Part shown: one piece after another, positions 37,643-45,488 of the stretch
Position numbering within the stretch: the stretch's first letter is position 1
Layout: the number at the start of each line of letters is the position of its first letter
Assembly (NCBI GenBank): GCA_937907705.1
Contig: CALCVP010000001.1
Location: 1-64,000 of the forward strand
Direction: 5' to 3'
Length of the DNA stretch: 64,000 bases
Source: an uncultured Prevotella sp.
GTDB taxonomy: Bacteria; Bacteroidota; Bacteroidia; Bacteroidales; Bacteroidaceae
Notes under the pieces: generated by a model
What the model saw: the letters and a program-made list of their open reading frames with translations, nothing else
Told to the model about the DNA's origin: nothing
The model's database searches: none
Position numbers and translations under genes: made by a program

Positions 37643-37659
37643 TGGGCAAAATCCTTGAA

Positions 37660-37953
37660 ATGACTGATAAAGACAAAACGTTAAACTTGTTTACGACGCG
37701 TGTAAGGCAACTTATACTTCAATATGAGGAAATAAAGAAGGAAAATGAGGAATTGTATGCGATGGTAGATGAGCGTGATAACGAAGTAAAGCGGCTTAAA
37801 GCCAGTCTGGAACAGGCTAATAGGGATATAGAAAGCCTCAAGATGGCCAAAATGATGGAAATAAGCGATGGCGATATAGAAGCCGCCAAGCACCGTTTGG
37901 CAATACTTATCAGAGAGGTGAACAAATGTATCACGTTGCTTAGTGAAAAATAA
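37660..37953 (+). CDS. Small coiled-coil protein upstream of zapA (ZapB-like role possible)
   Basis: 97 residues from the ATG at 37660. A continuous coiled coil covers about 10-75 (VRQLILQYEEIKKENEELYA; ERDNEVKRLKASLEQAN), with a short helical end (IREVNKCITLL). The size and heptad pattern recall cell-division coiled-coil partners such as ZapB, and the next gene, 7 nt downstream, is zapA. Sequence similarity to ZapB itself is not evident, so the role is inferred from neighbours. The same gene order is, to my knowledge, common in Bacteroidales. Confidence 0.75.
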   Translation: MTDKDKTLNLFTTRVRQLILQYEEIKKENEELYAMVDERDNEVKRLKASLEQANRDIESLKMAKMMEISDGDIEAAKHRLAILIREVNKCITLLSEK

Positions 37954-37960
37954 CGTGGTA

Positions 37961-38308
37961 ATGGCAGACGAGAACAAAAAACTTCATATAAGGTTAAACC
38001 TAAATGGCGTAGATCTTCCTGTGTATGTTAATCCGGAAGATGAACCCATTTATAGGAATGCTGCAAAGCTTATTCGTGAAACTGTTAACGCTTATGCTGA
38101 TAGATATAGAACTTCTAAAAGTGAAAAAGAAGTTCTGTATATGGCAATGATTGATCTTGCTGTTAATCTTGAAACACAGAAAACACGCAATGATACCGCT
38201 CCTTATGATGATATTCTTGCTAAAATTACTACGGAGATTGAAGGCGCTTTAGGCGTAAAACAAACTAATGTGGCGGAGAATAAAAGTAAGAATATTAACA
38301 TTATATAA
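37961..38308 (+). CDS. zapA: Cell division protein ZapA
   Basis: A 115-residue cytoplasmic protein that bundles FtsZ filaments at the division ring. I chose the ATG at 37961 ([16 protein letters not shown]), 7 nt after the preceding stop; an in-frame GTG at 37943 overlaps the upstream gene. The N-terminal beta-part ([14 protein letters not shown]) and the long helix ([20 protein letters not shown]) are those of ZapA. The C-terminal tail is basic and probably flexible. It ends 7 nt before rny. Confidence 0.85.
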   Translation: MADENKKLHIRLNLNGVDLPVYVNPEDEPIYRNAAKLIRETVNAYADRYRTSKSEKEVLYMAMIDLAVNLETQKTRNDTAPYDDILAKITTEIEGALGVKQTNVAENKSKNINII

Positions 38309-38315
38309 TAAGCAA

Positions 38316-39851
38316 ATGATATTAAATATTATTCTTGCCGTAGTAGGTCTTATAATAGGAGGCATAGGCGGATACTTTATTTTTAAGTATGTTATTACTG
38401 GAAAATACAAGGAGATGATAGCTGCTGCTCAAAAGGAAGCTGAAGTACTGAAAGAAAAGAAAATGCTGGAAGTGAAGGAGAAATTCCTTAATAAGAAAGC
38501 AGAACTTGAAAAGGAAGTGCAAAGTCGTAACCAAAAAATCCAGCAAAGTGAAAACAGATTAAAACAACGTGAGATTTCCTTGAATCAACGTCAAGAGGAA
38601 TTGGGACGTCGCAAACAAGATGTTGATCAGCAACAGCAGCGCGTTGATAATGATAAGAAACTATTGCAGATTAAACAAGAAGAATTGGATAAGATGCAGT
38701 TGCAGGAACGCGAAAAGCTGGAAGAATTGTCGGGACTTAGTGCAGAGGAAGCAAAAAGCCGTTTGGTAGAAAGTTTGAAAGATGAGGCTCGTACAGATGC
38801 AGCCAGCTATATTAATGAGATTATGGATGATGCAAAGCTGAATGCTAATGCTCAAGCAAAGAAAATCGTAATACAAACTATTCAACGTGTAGCGACGGAA
38901 ACTGCAATAGAAAACTCTGTGAGTGTTTTCCATATTGACAATGATGAAGTTAAGGGTCGTATCATTGGTAGAGAGGGTCGAAATATCCGAGCGTTGGAGG
39001 CTGCAACAGGAGTAGAGATTGTAGTTGATGATACGCCAGAGGCTATTGTAATATCTGCTTTTGACCCTATTCGCCGTGAAGTTTGTCGTTTGGCATTACA
39101 TCAGCTGGTTACAGATGGACGTATTCATCCAGCTCGTATAGAAGAGGTGGTTGCAAAAGTAAAAAAACAACTCGACAATGAAATCATAGAAACAGGTAAG
39201 CGTACTGCTATTGACTTAGGTATACATGGGCTGCACCCTGAACTTATCCGCATAGTAGGCAAGATGAAATATCGCTCAAGTTATGGTCAGAATCTGCTTC
39301 AGCATGCACGTGAAACGGCTAATCTGTGTGCAGTGATGGCAGCAGAATTAGGACTTAATCCTAAGAAAGCAAAACGTGCAGGTCTGTTGCATGATATAGG
39401 AAAGGTGCCGGATGAGGAAAGTGAACTACCTCATGCATTGTATGGAGCCAAAATAGCAGAGAAATACAAGGAAAAACCTGATATAGTAAATGCTATCGGT
39501 GCTCACCATGATGAGATGGAGATGAATACATTGTTGGCTCCTATAGTTCAAGTATGTGATGCCATTAGTGGTGCTCGTCCAGGTGCTCGAAGAGAAATCG
39601 TAGAGGCTTATATCAAGCGATTGAACGATCTTGAAGCCATTGCAATGAGCTATCCTGGCGTTACAAAGACTTATGCTATTCAAGCAGGTCGTGAACTCCG
39701 TGTGATTGTAGGTGCAGATAAGATGGATGATAAGGAAACTGAAAAGCTTTCAAGTGAGATAGCTACTAAGATACAGAATGAGATGACTTATCCTGGTCAA
39801 GTAAAGATTACTGTTATCCGTGAAACAAGAAGCGTAGCATACGCAAAATAG
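38316..39851 (+). CDS. rny: Ribonuclease Y
   Basis: A membrane-anchored endoribonuclease that starts mRNA decay. 511 residues from the ATG at 38316 ([16 protein letters not shown]); an upstream in-frame start would overlap zapA. The order is N-terminal membrane helix (1-25), long Glu/Gln/Lys coiled coil (30-180), KH domain ([19 protein letters not shown], from about 214) and HD domain with LLHDIGK (His358-Asp359). All key residues are present. It is the last gene of the operon, followed by a terminator. Confidence 0.95.
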   Translation: MILNIILAVVGLIIGGIGGYFIFKYVITGKYKEMIAAAQKEAEVLKEKKMLEVKEKFLNKKAELEKEVQSRNQKIQQSENRLKQREISLNQRQEELGRRKQDVDQQQQRVDNDKKLLQIKQEELDKMQLQEREKLEELSGLSAEEAKSRLVESLKDEARTDAASYINEIMDDAKLNANAQAKKIVIQTIQRVATETAIENSVSVFHIDNDEVKGRIIGREGRNIRALEAATGVEIVVDDTPEAIVISAFDPIRREVCRLALHQLVTDGRIHPARIEEVVAKVKKQLDNEIIETGKRTAIDLGIHGLHPELIRIVGKMKYRSSYGQNLLQHARETANLCAVMAAELGLNPKKAKRAGLLHDIGKVPDEESELPHALYGAKIAEKYKEKPDIVNAIGAHHDEMEMNTLLAPIVQVCDAISGARPGARREIVEAYIKRLNDLEAIAMSYPGVTKTYAIQAGRELRVIVGADKMDDKETEKLSSEIATKIQNEMTYPGQVKITVIRETRSVAYAK

Positions 39852-39875
39852 TATTATGTCTTATTCATAAATATA

Positions 39876-39912
39876 AAAAGAGGTCATAGCAGAGATGTTG
39901 TGGCCTCTTTTG
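39876..39912 (+). terminator. rny terminator
   Basis: A stem AAAAGAGGTCA/TGGCCTCTTTT (39876-39886 with 39901-39911, one G-U pair), 24 nt after the rny stop. Confidence 0.75.
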
Positions 39913-40062
39913 TGTAGGGGACTTTGAAATTAATTGTGAGCAATTTGGCGATTGATTAGAACTTGTCAGTTTGAAATTCAAAATTAAATGTAGTCTTGTA
40001 TGAATAAATTTTATCAATATATAAAAAAGTAATGGCATTATTTTACTTTGAGCTTGTTTTTG

Positions 40063-40116
40063 CCTTTGAGCAGTCTTGGAATGACATTTGAATGCCATTC
40101 CAAGACTGCTCAAAGG
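40063..40116. repeat. Perfect 21-bp inverted repeat
   Basis: The arms 40063-40083 (CCTTTGAGCAGTCTTGGAAT, then G) and 40096-40116 pair perfectly across a 12-nt loop. No T-run follows on either strand, so it is not an ordinary terminator. Confidence 0.6.
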
Positions 40117-40447
40117 TTATACATAAATCCTCTCATGTAGGGATTTTCAATACAATACATTCCAACCATAAAATTTAAGCACTTTATTCAAAAATACCAA
40201 AACATTTCGTTTGGGAGTGTATATGTAAAATCGTTATTTTCTACGAGAGACTTTTGATAACGTATAACCTTATTATAGTTTAATTATGAGCATTCGTTTG
40301 TACTTATCTTTTTTAATCACTACATGCTTGTTTTTATGAGGATTTTGTATTTTGTTTGCAACTTACGTGTTAAAATTATTTATGTAAATTACTTATTTCT
40401 TGGTACGTATTTATATCGCTTTTATTAAAAATACCTACATGTTGTTA

Positions 40448-40478
40448 TTGGAAAATTGATTTTTTTTTTGTTATTTTG
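40448..40478 (+). promoter_or_regulatory. Possible promoter of the hemerythrin-LuxR gene
   Basis: TTG (40448-40450), a 20-nt gap, TTATTTTG (40471-40478) followed by CA. The -7 box has T instead of A at its second position, so it is a weak match. The leader would be about 60 nt. Confidence 0.4.
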
Positions 40479-40543
40479 CACAGTCATGATAGGCAATATA
40501 TTGCTTTAGGAAACCAAATTGGTGAATATAATAGTAGCGAATA

Positions 40544-41500
40544 ATGAAAAATCATAAGATGTATGAAGCCAACGATAAGATGATTTCGCTTATTGCTGAC
40601 AATTACAATATTTTGCAAAGCCTTGGTAGATTTGGCTTAAATTTAGGCTTTGGTGATAAGACAGTGCAAGAAGTGTGTGAAGATCAACATGTAGACACTT
40701 ATACTTTCCTTGCTGTGGTAAACTATTCTATTAATGGTTATCGTGATTTTGATGATAGTGATCGCTTTTCCATTCCTACGCTTCTGCATTATTTGAAGGC
40801 ATCTCATGAGTATTATATTAATTTCCAATTACCATTTATTCGCACAAAGTTGGTAACAGCGTTGGATGAAAATGATAATTTGGCACGCCTTATCGTGAAG
40901 CTCTATGATGAGTATGCCCATGAGATAAAGCATCATATGCAGTATGAAGAAAAGATGGTATTTCCTTACGTTGATGATTTGTTAAATGGAAAAGTGAATA
41001 GTGAGTATGATATAGAGACCTTTTCCAAACATCATGGACAGATTGATAAAAAGTTAACAGAGTTAAAGAATATCATTATCAAATATTTGCCAAGTGATGC
41101 AAAACACAACAATCAACTAATCAATACATTGTATGATATTTATAATAGTGAAGAGTGGTTGCATCAACATTCGCAGGTAGAAGACAATATCTTCATTCCT
41201 GCTATTCGTAAATTGGAGCATAAATATAAGCAGAATGATGTGAGTGTGAAGATTTCTCGTATGATTAATCAGACACATGAGAATAGCGAAACTTTGAGTG
41301 ATAGAGAAAAAGATGTAATTGTGAGTTTGGTACAAGGAATGACCAATAAAGAGATTGCAGACCATTTGTGTATAGCAATCAATACTGTCATTACTCATAG
41401 ACGCAATATCGTGCGTAAATTGCAGATACACAGTGCAGCAGGACTTACTATTTATGCTATTGTAAATAACTTGGTAGACATTTCATCTGTGAAACTTTAA
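40544..41500 (+). CDS. Hemerythrin-domain LuxR-type regulator (RIC/YtfE-like sensor fused to HTH)
   Basis: 318 residues, cytoplasmic. Residues 1-70 resemble the small N-terminal domain of RIC/YtfE/ScdA proteins but lack its Cys-Cys pair. Residues 80-230 form a hemerythrin-like four-helix bundle with candidate iron ligands His88, His131, Glu135, His164, His209 and Glu213, whose spacing parallels YtfE. Residues 250-300 are a LuxR/GerE helix-turn-helix (LSDREKDVIV; MTNKEIADHLCIAINTV). A non-haem di-iron site attached to a DNA-binding domain suggests a sensor of oxygen, nitric oxide or oxidative stress. It ends 189 nt before nrdD, the oxygen-sensitive ribonucleotide reductase, which fits such a role. 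The target genes are not proven. Confidence 0.88.
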   Translation: MKNHKMYEANDKMISLIADNYNILQSLGRFGLNLGFGDKTVQEVCEDQHVDTYTFLAVVNYSINGYRDFDDSDRFSIPTLLHYLKASHEYYINFQLPFIRTKLVTALDENDNLARLIVKLYDEYAHEIKHHMQYEEKMVFPYVDDLLNGKVNSEYDIETFSKHHGQIDKKLTELKNIIIKYLPSDAKHNNQLINTLYDIYNSEEWLHQHSQVEDNIFIPAIRKLEHKYKQNDVSVKISRMINQTHENSETLSDREKDVIVSLVQGMTNKEIADHLCIAINTVITHRRNIVRKLQIHSAAGLTIYAIVNNLVDISSVKL

Positions 41501-41564
41501 AAACATTGAAATTTTTATTGCTATATTTTAATGGAAATCGGTACATAGTATCGATTTTTATTTT

Positions 41565-41572
41565 TATCTTTG
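41565..41572 (+). promoter_or_regulatory. Putative -7 box of nrdD
   Basis: TATCTTTG followed by CA; no -33 TTTG at the right distance, suggesting activator dependence. The start site near 41578 gives a leader of about 112 nt with three related motifs. Confidence 0.5.
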
Positions 41573-41595
41573 CATTCGAAAATAAAAACGGAATC

Positions 41596-41675
41596 GGAAA
41601 ACTTTTTTATTTCACTGTCTTTAAAGTTGTCCAAAATGGAAAACTTTTTTAATTGCGATTTTTTAAAAGTTTTCT
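41596..41675 (+). promoter_or_regulatory. Repeated motif in the nrdD leader
   Basis: GGAAAACTTTTTTA occurs exactly twice (41596-41609 and 41638-41651, 42 nt apart), and a partial inverted copy TAAAAGTTTTCT follows at 41664-41675. The inverted copy can pair with either direct copy. It could be a protein-binding array or a switchable RNA hairpin. Confidence 0.5.
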
Positions 41676-41689
41676 AAAATGCAAAAGAA

Positions 41690-43804
41690 ATGGAGATAAA
41701 GAACTTTACTATTACCAAGAGAGACGGTAGCAAAGACCGTTTTAGTTTAGACAAAATAATGAATGCAATTATTAAAGCATTTGAGTCTGTAAATCAACCT
41801 TCAAATCTGAGTTGTATATCTAAAATAATAAGTCATTTAGAGATAAAAGAAGGTATCAAGGTTGAAGATATACAGAATCAAGTAGAAGAAGCTTTAATGA
41901 AAGAAGGCTATTATAGCGTGGCTAAAAGTTTCATGTTGTATAGACAACGACACATGGAAGACCGTGAAACAATGGATAAGTTAAAGTTCTTGGCTGATTA
42001 TTGTGATGCTACAAATGCGGCTACTGGCTCTAAATATGATGCCAATGCTAATGTAGAGCACAAAAATATTGCCACTTTAATAGGTGAGTTACCTAAGTCT
42101 AACTTTATCAGGCTAAACCGTCGTTTGCTTACAGACCGTATCAAAAAAATGTACGATAAAGATTTGGCAAACAAATATCTTGATTTGCTAAATCATCATT
42201 TTATTTATAAAAACGATGAGACCAGCCTTGCTAATTATTGCGCTTCCATTACTATGTATCCTTGGTTAATAGGTGGCACAACTTCAATAGGCGGTAATTC
42301 TACGGCTCCGACTAATTTGAAATCTTTCTGTGGCGGTTTCGTTAATATGGTCTTTATGGTGTCAAGTATGCTTAGCGGTGCCTGTGCTACTCCAGAGTTT
42401 TTAATGTATCTTAACTATTTTATAGGTCTTGAATATGGTAAGGAATATTGGAAAGATGTAACCAAGGTAGTGGATTTATCGAAGAAACAGCGCACTATAG
42501 ACAAGATGATTACCGATTGTTTTGAGCAGATTGTATATTCTATCAATCAGCCTACGGGCGCTCGTAATTATCAAGCTGTGTTTTGGAATATAGCTTACTA
42601 TGATAAACCTTACTTTGAGAGCCTGTTTGGCGATTTCTATTTTCCGGATGGAAGCAAGCCTGATTGGGCCGGATTGAGCTGGCTTCAGAAGCGTTTTATG
42701 AAATGGTTTAATCATGAGCGTACCAAAACAATGCTCACATTTCCTGTAGAAACAATGGCATTGCTGACTAAAGATGGGGATGTTATAGATAAAGAGTGGG
42801 GAGATTTTACAGCTGAGATGTATTCAGATGGTCATTCATTCTTTACCTATATGAGTGATAATGCTGATTCTTTAAGCTCATGCTGTCGTTTAAGAAACGA
42901 AATACAAGACAATGGTTTTAGCTATACATTAGGAGCGGGTGGCGTTTCCACAGGTTCAAAGAGTGTGCTTACAGTTAACCTTAACCGTTGCGTACAATAT
43001 GCAGTGAATAATAAGATTGCCTATACCGATTTCTTGTCAGAAGTTATAGATCTTACCCACAAGGTTCAATTGGCTTATAATGAGAATCTAAAAGAATTGC
43101 AAAAGAGTGGCATGTTGCCATTATTTGATGCAGGATATATTAATATAGGCCGTCAATATCTCACAATAGGTATCAATGGTTTAGTCGAGGCAGCCGAGTT
43201 CTTGGGCTTGAAAATTAATGATAATCCAGATTATTTGAAGTTCGTTCAGACGGTTTTAGGCTTGGTTGAGAAATATAACAAACAGTATCGTACGAAAGAT
43301 GTACTATTTAACTGTGAAATGATACCTGCGGAGAATGTAGGTGTAAAGCATGCCAAGTGGGATAAAGAAGATGGATATTTTGTTCCAAGAAAGTGCTATA
43401 ATAGCTACTTCTATATAGTAGAAGATGATTCTCTTAACATAATAGACAAGTTTAAGTTGCATGGAGCTCCTTACATCCAGCATCTGACAGGTGGGTCAGC
43501 TCTTCATATGAATCTTGATGAACATTTGTCAAAACCTCAATATCGTCAATTGTTACGCGTAGCAGCAAAAGAGGGATGCAACTATTTCACTTTTAATATA
43601 CCTAATACGATTTGCAATGATTGCGGTTATATCGATAAGCGTTATCTTAAGGAATGTCCTCATTGCCACAGCAAGAATATTGATTACATGACTCGTATTA
43701 TCGGCTACTTAAAGCGTGTTAGCAATTTTTCGGCAGCTCGTCAAGAAGAGGCAAGTCATCGCTATTATGCAGGTAAAGATAAGCTTGTAGAACAAGAAGC
43801 ATAG
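41690..43804 (+). CDS. nrdD: Anaerobic (class III) ribonucleoside-triphosphate reductase
   Basis: It reduces NTPs to dNTPs without oxygen using a glycyl radical. 704 residues, normal length. An ATP-cone allosteric domain occupies about 5-95 (ITKRDGSKDRFSLDKIMNAI). The catalytic barrel follows. The C-terminal zinc site is Cys642, Cys645, Cys656, Cys659, and the glycyl-radical loop RIIGYLKR places the radical on Gly672. The activase gene nrdG follows 87 nt downstream with a 9-bp hairpin between. The upstream neighbour is a di-iron/HTH regulator. The leader has a repeated motif that may be its operator. Confidence 0.96.
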   Translation: MEIKNFTITKRDGSKDRFSLDKIMNAIIKAFESVNQPSNLSCISKIISHLEIKEGIKVEDIQNQVEEALMKEGYYSVAKSFMLYRQRHMEDRETMDKLKFLADYCDATNAATGSKYDANANVEHKNIATLIGELPKSNFIRLNRRLLTDRIKKMYDKDLANKYLDLLNHHFIYKNDETSLANYCASITMYPWLIGGTTSIGGNSTAPTNLKSFCGGFVNMVFMVSSMLSGACATPEFLMYLNYFIGLEYGKEYWKDVTKVVDLSKKQRTIDKMITDCFEQIVYSINQPTGARNYQAVFWNIAYYDKPYFESLFGDFYFPDGSKPDWAGLSWLQKRFMKWFNHERTKTMLTFPVETMALLTKDGDVIDKEWGDFTAEMYSDGHSFFTYMSDNADSLSSCCRLRNEIQDNGFSYTLGAGGVSTGSKSVLTVNLNRCVQYAVNNKIAYTDFLSEVIDLTHKVQLAYNENLKELQKSGMLPLFDAGYINIGRQYLTIGINGLVEAAEFLGLKINDNPDYLKFVQTVLGLVEKYNKQYRTKDVLFNCEMIPAENVGVKHAKWDKEDGYFVPRKCYNSYFYIVEDDSLNIIDKFKLHGAPYIQHLTGGSALHMNLDEHLSKPQYRQLLRVAAKEGCNYFTFNIPNTICNDCGYIDKRYLKECPHCHSKNIDYMTRIIGYLKRVSNFSAARQEEASHRYYAGKDKLVEQEA

Positions 43805-43831
43805 TATTTTCTATAAATCATTATCTAATAG

Positions 43832-43865
43832 AGGTGTTGCGAGGCTTATAGTGTTTGCAACACCT
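43832..43865 (+). other. Hairpin between nrdD and nrdG
   Basis: AGGTGTTGC (43832-43840) pairs with GCAACACCT (43857-43865). No strong T-run follows, so it more likely adjusts or stabilises the transcript than ends it. Confidence 0.5.
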
Positions 43866-43891
43866 ATTTAATGAAATAAAATCTTTATATC

Positions 43892-44371
43892 GTGCTAAAG
43901 TATGTAAATACGGGTATCGTTTTTCAGGAGATTCCCGATGAAGTAACGCTTTCCATTAATATCTCTAATTGTCCATGTCATTGTCCTGGTTGTCATAGCC
44001 AATATCTTTGGGAAAATATAGGTAATCCACTTACTCCATTAGTGCTGGATAAGTTTATGCATGATTATGGTGATGATATTACTTGTGTCTGCTTTATGGG
44101 GGGTGATGCAGAACCGGATTATGTAGTAATGTTAGCCAAATATTTACATAAAAAGCATCCTTCGCTTAAGGTCGGCTGGTATAGCGGTCGCCAGTGTTTG
44201 CCAAAAGATATCGATAAAACTATATTCGACTATATAAAAGTAGGACCTTATATAGAACATTTAGGGTGCTTAAAAAGTGATACAACTAATCAGAGGCTTT
44301 ACAAGAAGGCGGTAGGAGACGGCTTTACGGATATTACATCGCGTTTTTGGAAAAAGAAAGGTAGCTTGTAA
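43892..44371 (+). CDS. nrdG: Anaerobic ribonucleotide reductase activating protein
   Basis: A radical-SAM activase that makes the glycyl radical on NrdD. 159 residues. The iron-sulphur motif is Cys27-x3-Cys31-x2-Cys34 (CPCHCPGC). The glycine-rich SAM motif CFMGGDAEP follows. The start is GTG at 43892; an in-frame TAA at 43877 and the lack of an ATG leave no better choice. Directly after nrdD and before a strong terminator, it completes the two-gene unit. Confidence 0.93.
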   Translation: MLKYVNTGIVFQEIPDEVTLSINISNCPCHCPGCHSQYLWENIGNPLTPLVLDKFMHDYGDDITCVCFMGGDAEPDYVVMLAKYLHKKHPSLKVGWYSGRQCLPKDIDKTIFDYIKVGPYIEHLGCLKSDTTNQRLYKKAVGDGFTDITSRFWKKKGSL

Positions 44372-44404
44372 TACAAATTTGATTTTTAGAAATGCCTATA
44401 CATA

Positions 44405-44459
44405 ATGTTCAAAGTTAGCGCCATGTTAGTGTCAGGTTAACTTTGAACATTTATTTTTT
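44405..44459 (+). terminator. nrdG terminator
   Basis: A perfect 13-bp stem (ATGTTCAAAGTTA 44405-44417 with 44438-44450) followed by a T-run. Confidence 0.8.
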
Positions 44460-44492
44460 TACTATTTATTCGTGTGTTAAGTAGAAATTTGT

Positions 44493-44500
44493 TAATTTTG
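44493..44500 (+). promoter_or_regulatory. Putative -7 box of engB
   Basis: TAATTTTG followed by CA; no good -33 TTTG. The start site near 44506 gives a leader of about 95 nt. Confidence 0.5.
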
Positions 44501-44600
44501 CAGCAGCAAGATAATATTATTTATATGCAAAAAGAAGGCGAGTTGCCTGTCTATTATCTTGTTTTACCGATAATGTAATTGTATTATTTCAACTATAAAC

Positions 44601-45215
44601 ATGGAAATAAAGAAATCAGAATTTGTAATCAGTAGTCCAACTTTTCATGGTTGTCCTGCCGACACCAAGCCTGAGTACGCCTTTATAGGCAGGAGCAATG
44701 TAGGAAAGTCAAGTCTTATCAATATGCTTTGCAATCGAAAAAATCTTGCCAAAACTTCTGCTACGCCGGGCAAAACGCTGCTTATCAATCATTTCATCAT
44801 CAATAATGAGTGGTATTTAGTCGATCTTCCTGGTTATGGCTATGCAAAGAGGTCAAAGACGGTACAGCAGAAGTTGGAGCAGATGATTTCTTCATATATC
44901 TTGCAACGTAAGCAGCTTATCAATGTATTTGTGCTGATAGATATACGCCATGCTCCTCAGCAGATAGATTTAGAGTTCATTGACTGGTTAGGCCAAAGCA
45001 AGGTTCCATTTTCTATTGTCTTTACCAAAGCTGACAAGTTGCCCACAACAAAAATAAAGGCTGCTGCAAATGCTTATATGAATAAACTCAAAGAAACGTG
45101 GGAAGAGTTACCTCCTTATTTTATCACAAGTAGTGAGCAGCGTTTAGGGCAACATGAGGTGCTTGACTATATTGAAGACATCAACCTTCAATTGAAAAAC
45201 AATATGGCAGAGTAG
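44601..45215 (+). CDS. engB: Ribosome biogenesis GTP-binding protein EngB/YsxC
   Basis: A small essential GTPase for assembly of the large ribosomal subunit. 204 residues. G1 is GRSNVGKSS (30-38), G3 is DLPGYGYAK, and G4 is TKAD. The end [10 protein letters not shown] is short as usual. It is a single gene between the nrdG terminator and the structured leader of an ABC-F gene. Confidence 0.94.
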   Translation: MEIKKSEFVISSPTFHGCPADTKPEYAFIGRSNVGKSSLINMLCNRKNLAKTSATPGKTLLINHFIINNEWYLVDLPGYGYAKRSKTVQQKLEQMISSYILQRKQLINVFVLIDIRHAPQQIDLEFIDWLGQSKVPFSIVFTKADKLPTTKIKAAANAYMNKLKETWEELPPYFITSSEQRLGQHEVLDYIEDINLQLKNNMAE

Positions 45216-45307
45216 ATTAGAAAGCATCAGTAGTTTATCAGGCAGCTTATGTGCTTCCTGTATATGATGCATCAACTTTCTCTTGATACAATTTAATTTA
45301 TATTACT

Positions 45308-45464
45308 ATACAGTTGTATTCGTGTTTTTCTTTGATGGCATTGCTTACAACTGTATATTACGATGGGCTAATCTCTACAGATAGCCATAGGTGGGTCTAA
45401 ACAAAGTGAAACCCGCCAATTCGTCAACATAGTTACAGTAGAGATTTTTTTTGAGTCCACCTAT
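45308..45464 (+). promoter_or_regulatory. Structured leader upstream of the ABC-F gene
   Basis: A 12-bp hairpin (arms about 45307-45318 and 45346-45357) is followed by interleaved pairings. AATCTCTAC (45370-45378) matches 45438-45446, and ATAGGTGG (45387-45394) matches 45457-45464, which gives a pseudoknot order. GGTGGGT (45390-45396) can instead pair with ACCCGCC (45411-45417), so two exclusive folds exist just ahead of the ATG at 45489. An attenuator or ligand-sensing leader is a reasonable guess. Confidence 0.45.
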
Positions 45465-45488
45465 AACCAATAAATACAATATATATTA

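Larger units (their letters stand above)
39852..40543. other. Large gap between rny and the hemerythrin regulator gene
   Basis: It contains the rny terminator, a fragment resembling the dispersed repeat (TTCAAAATTAAATGTAGTCT near 39976-39995, also seen in copy D), a perfect 21-bp hairpin at 40063-40116 and a possible promoter at 40448-40478. No coding frame is supported. The last 300 nt are very AT-rich. Confidence 0.4.

Noticed and set aside
37642..37659. GTG start for the coiled-coil protein
   Set aside because: It overlaps the last base of the -7 box, so it would not be transcribed; the ATG at 37660 fits.
38268..38315. Upstream start for rny
   Set aside because: It overlaps zapA and would put charged residues ahead of the membrane anchor; the ATG at 38316 begins the hydrophobic helix.
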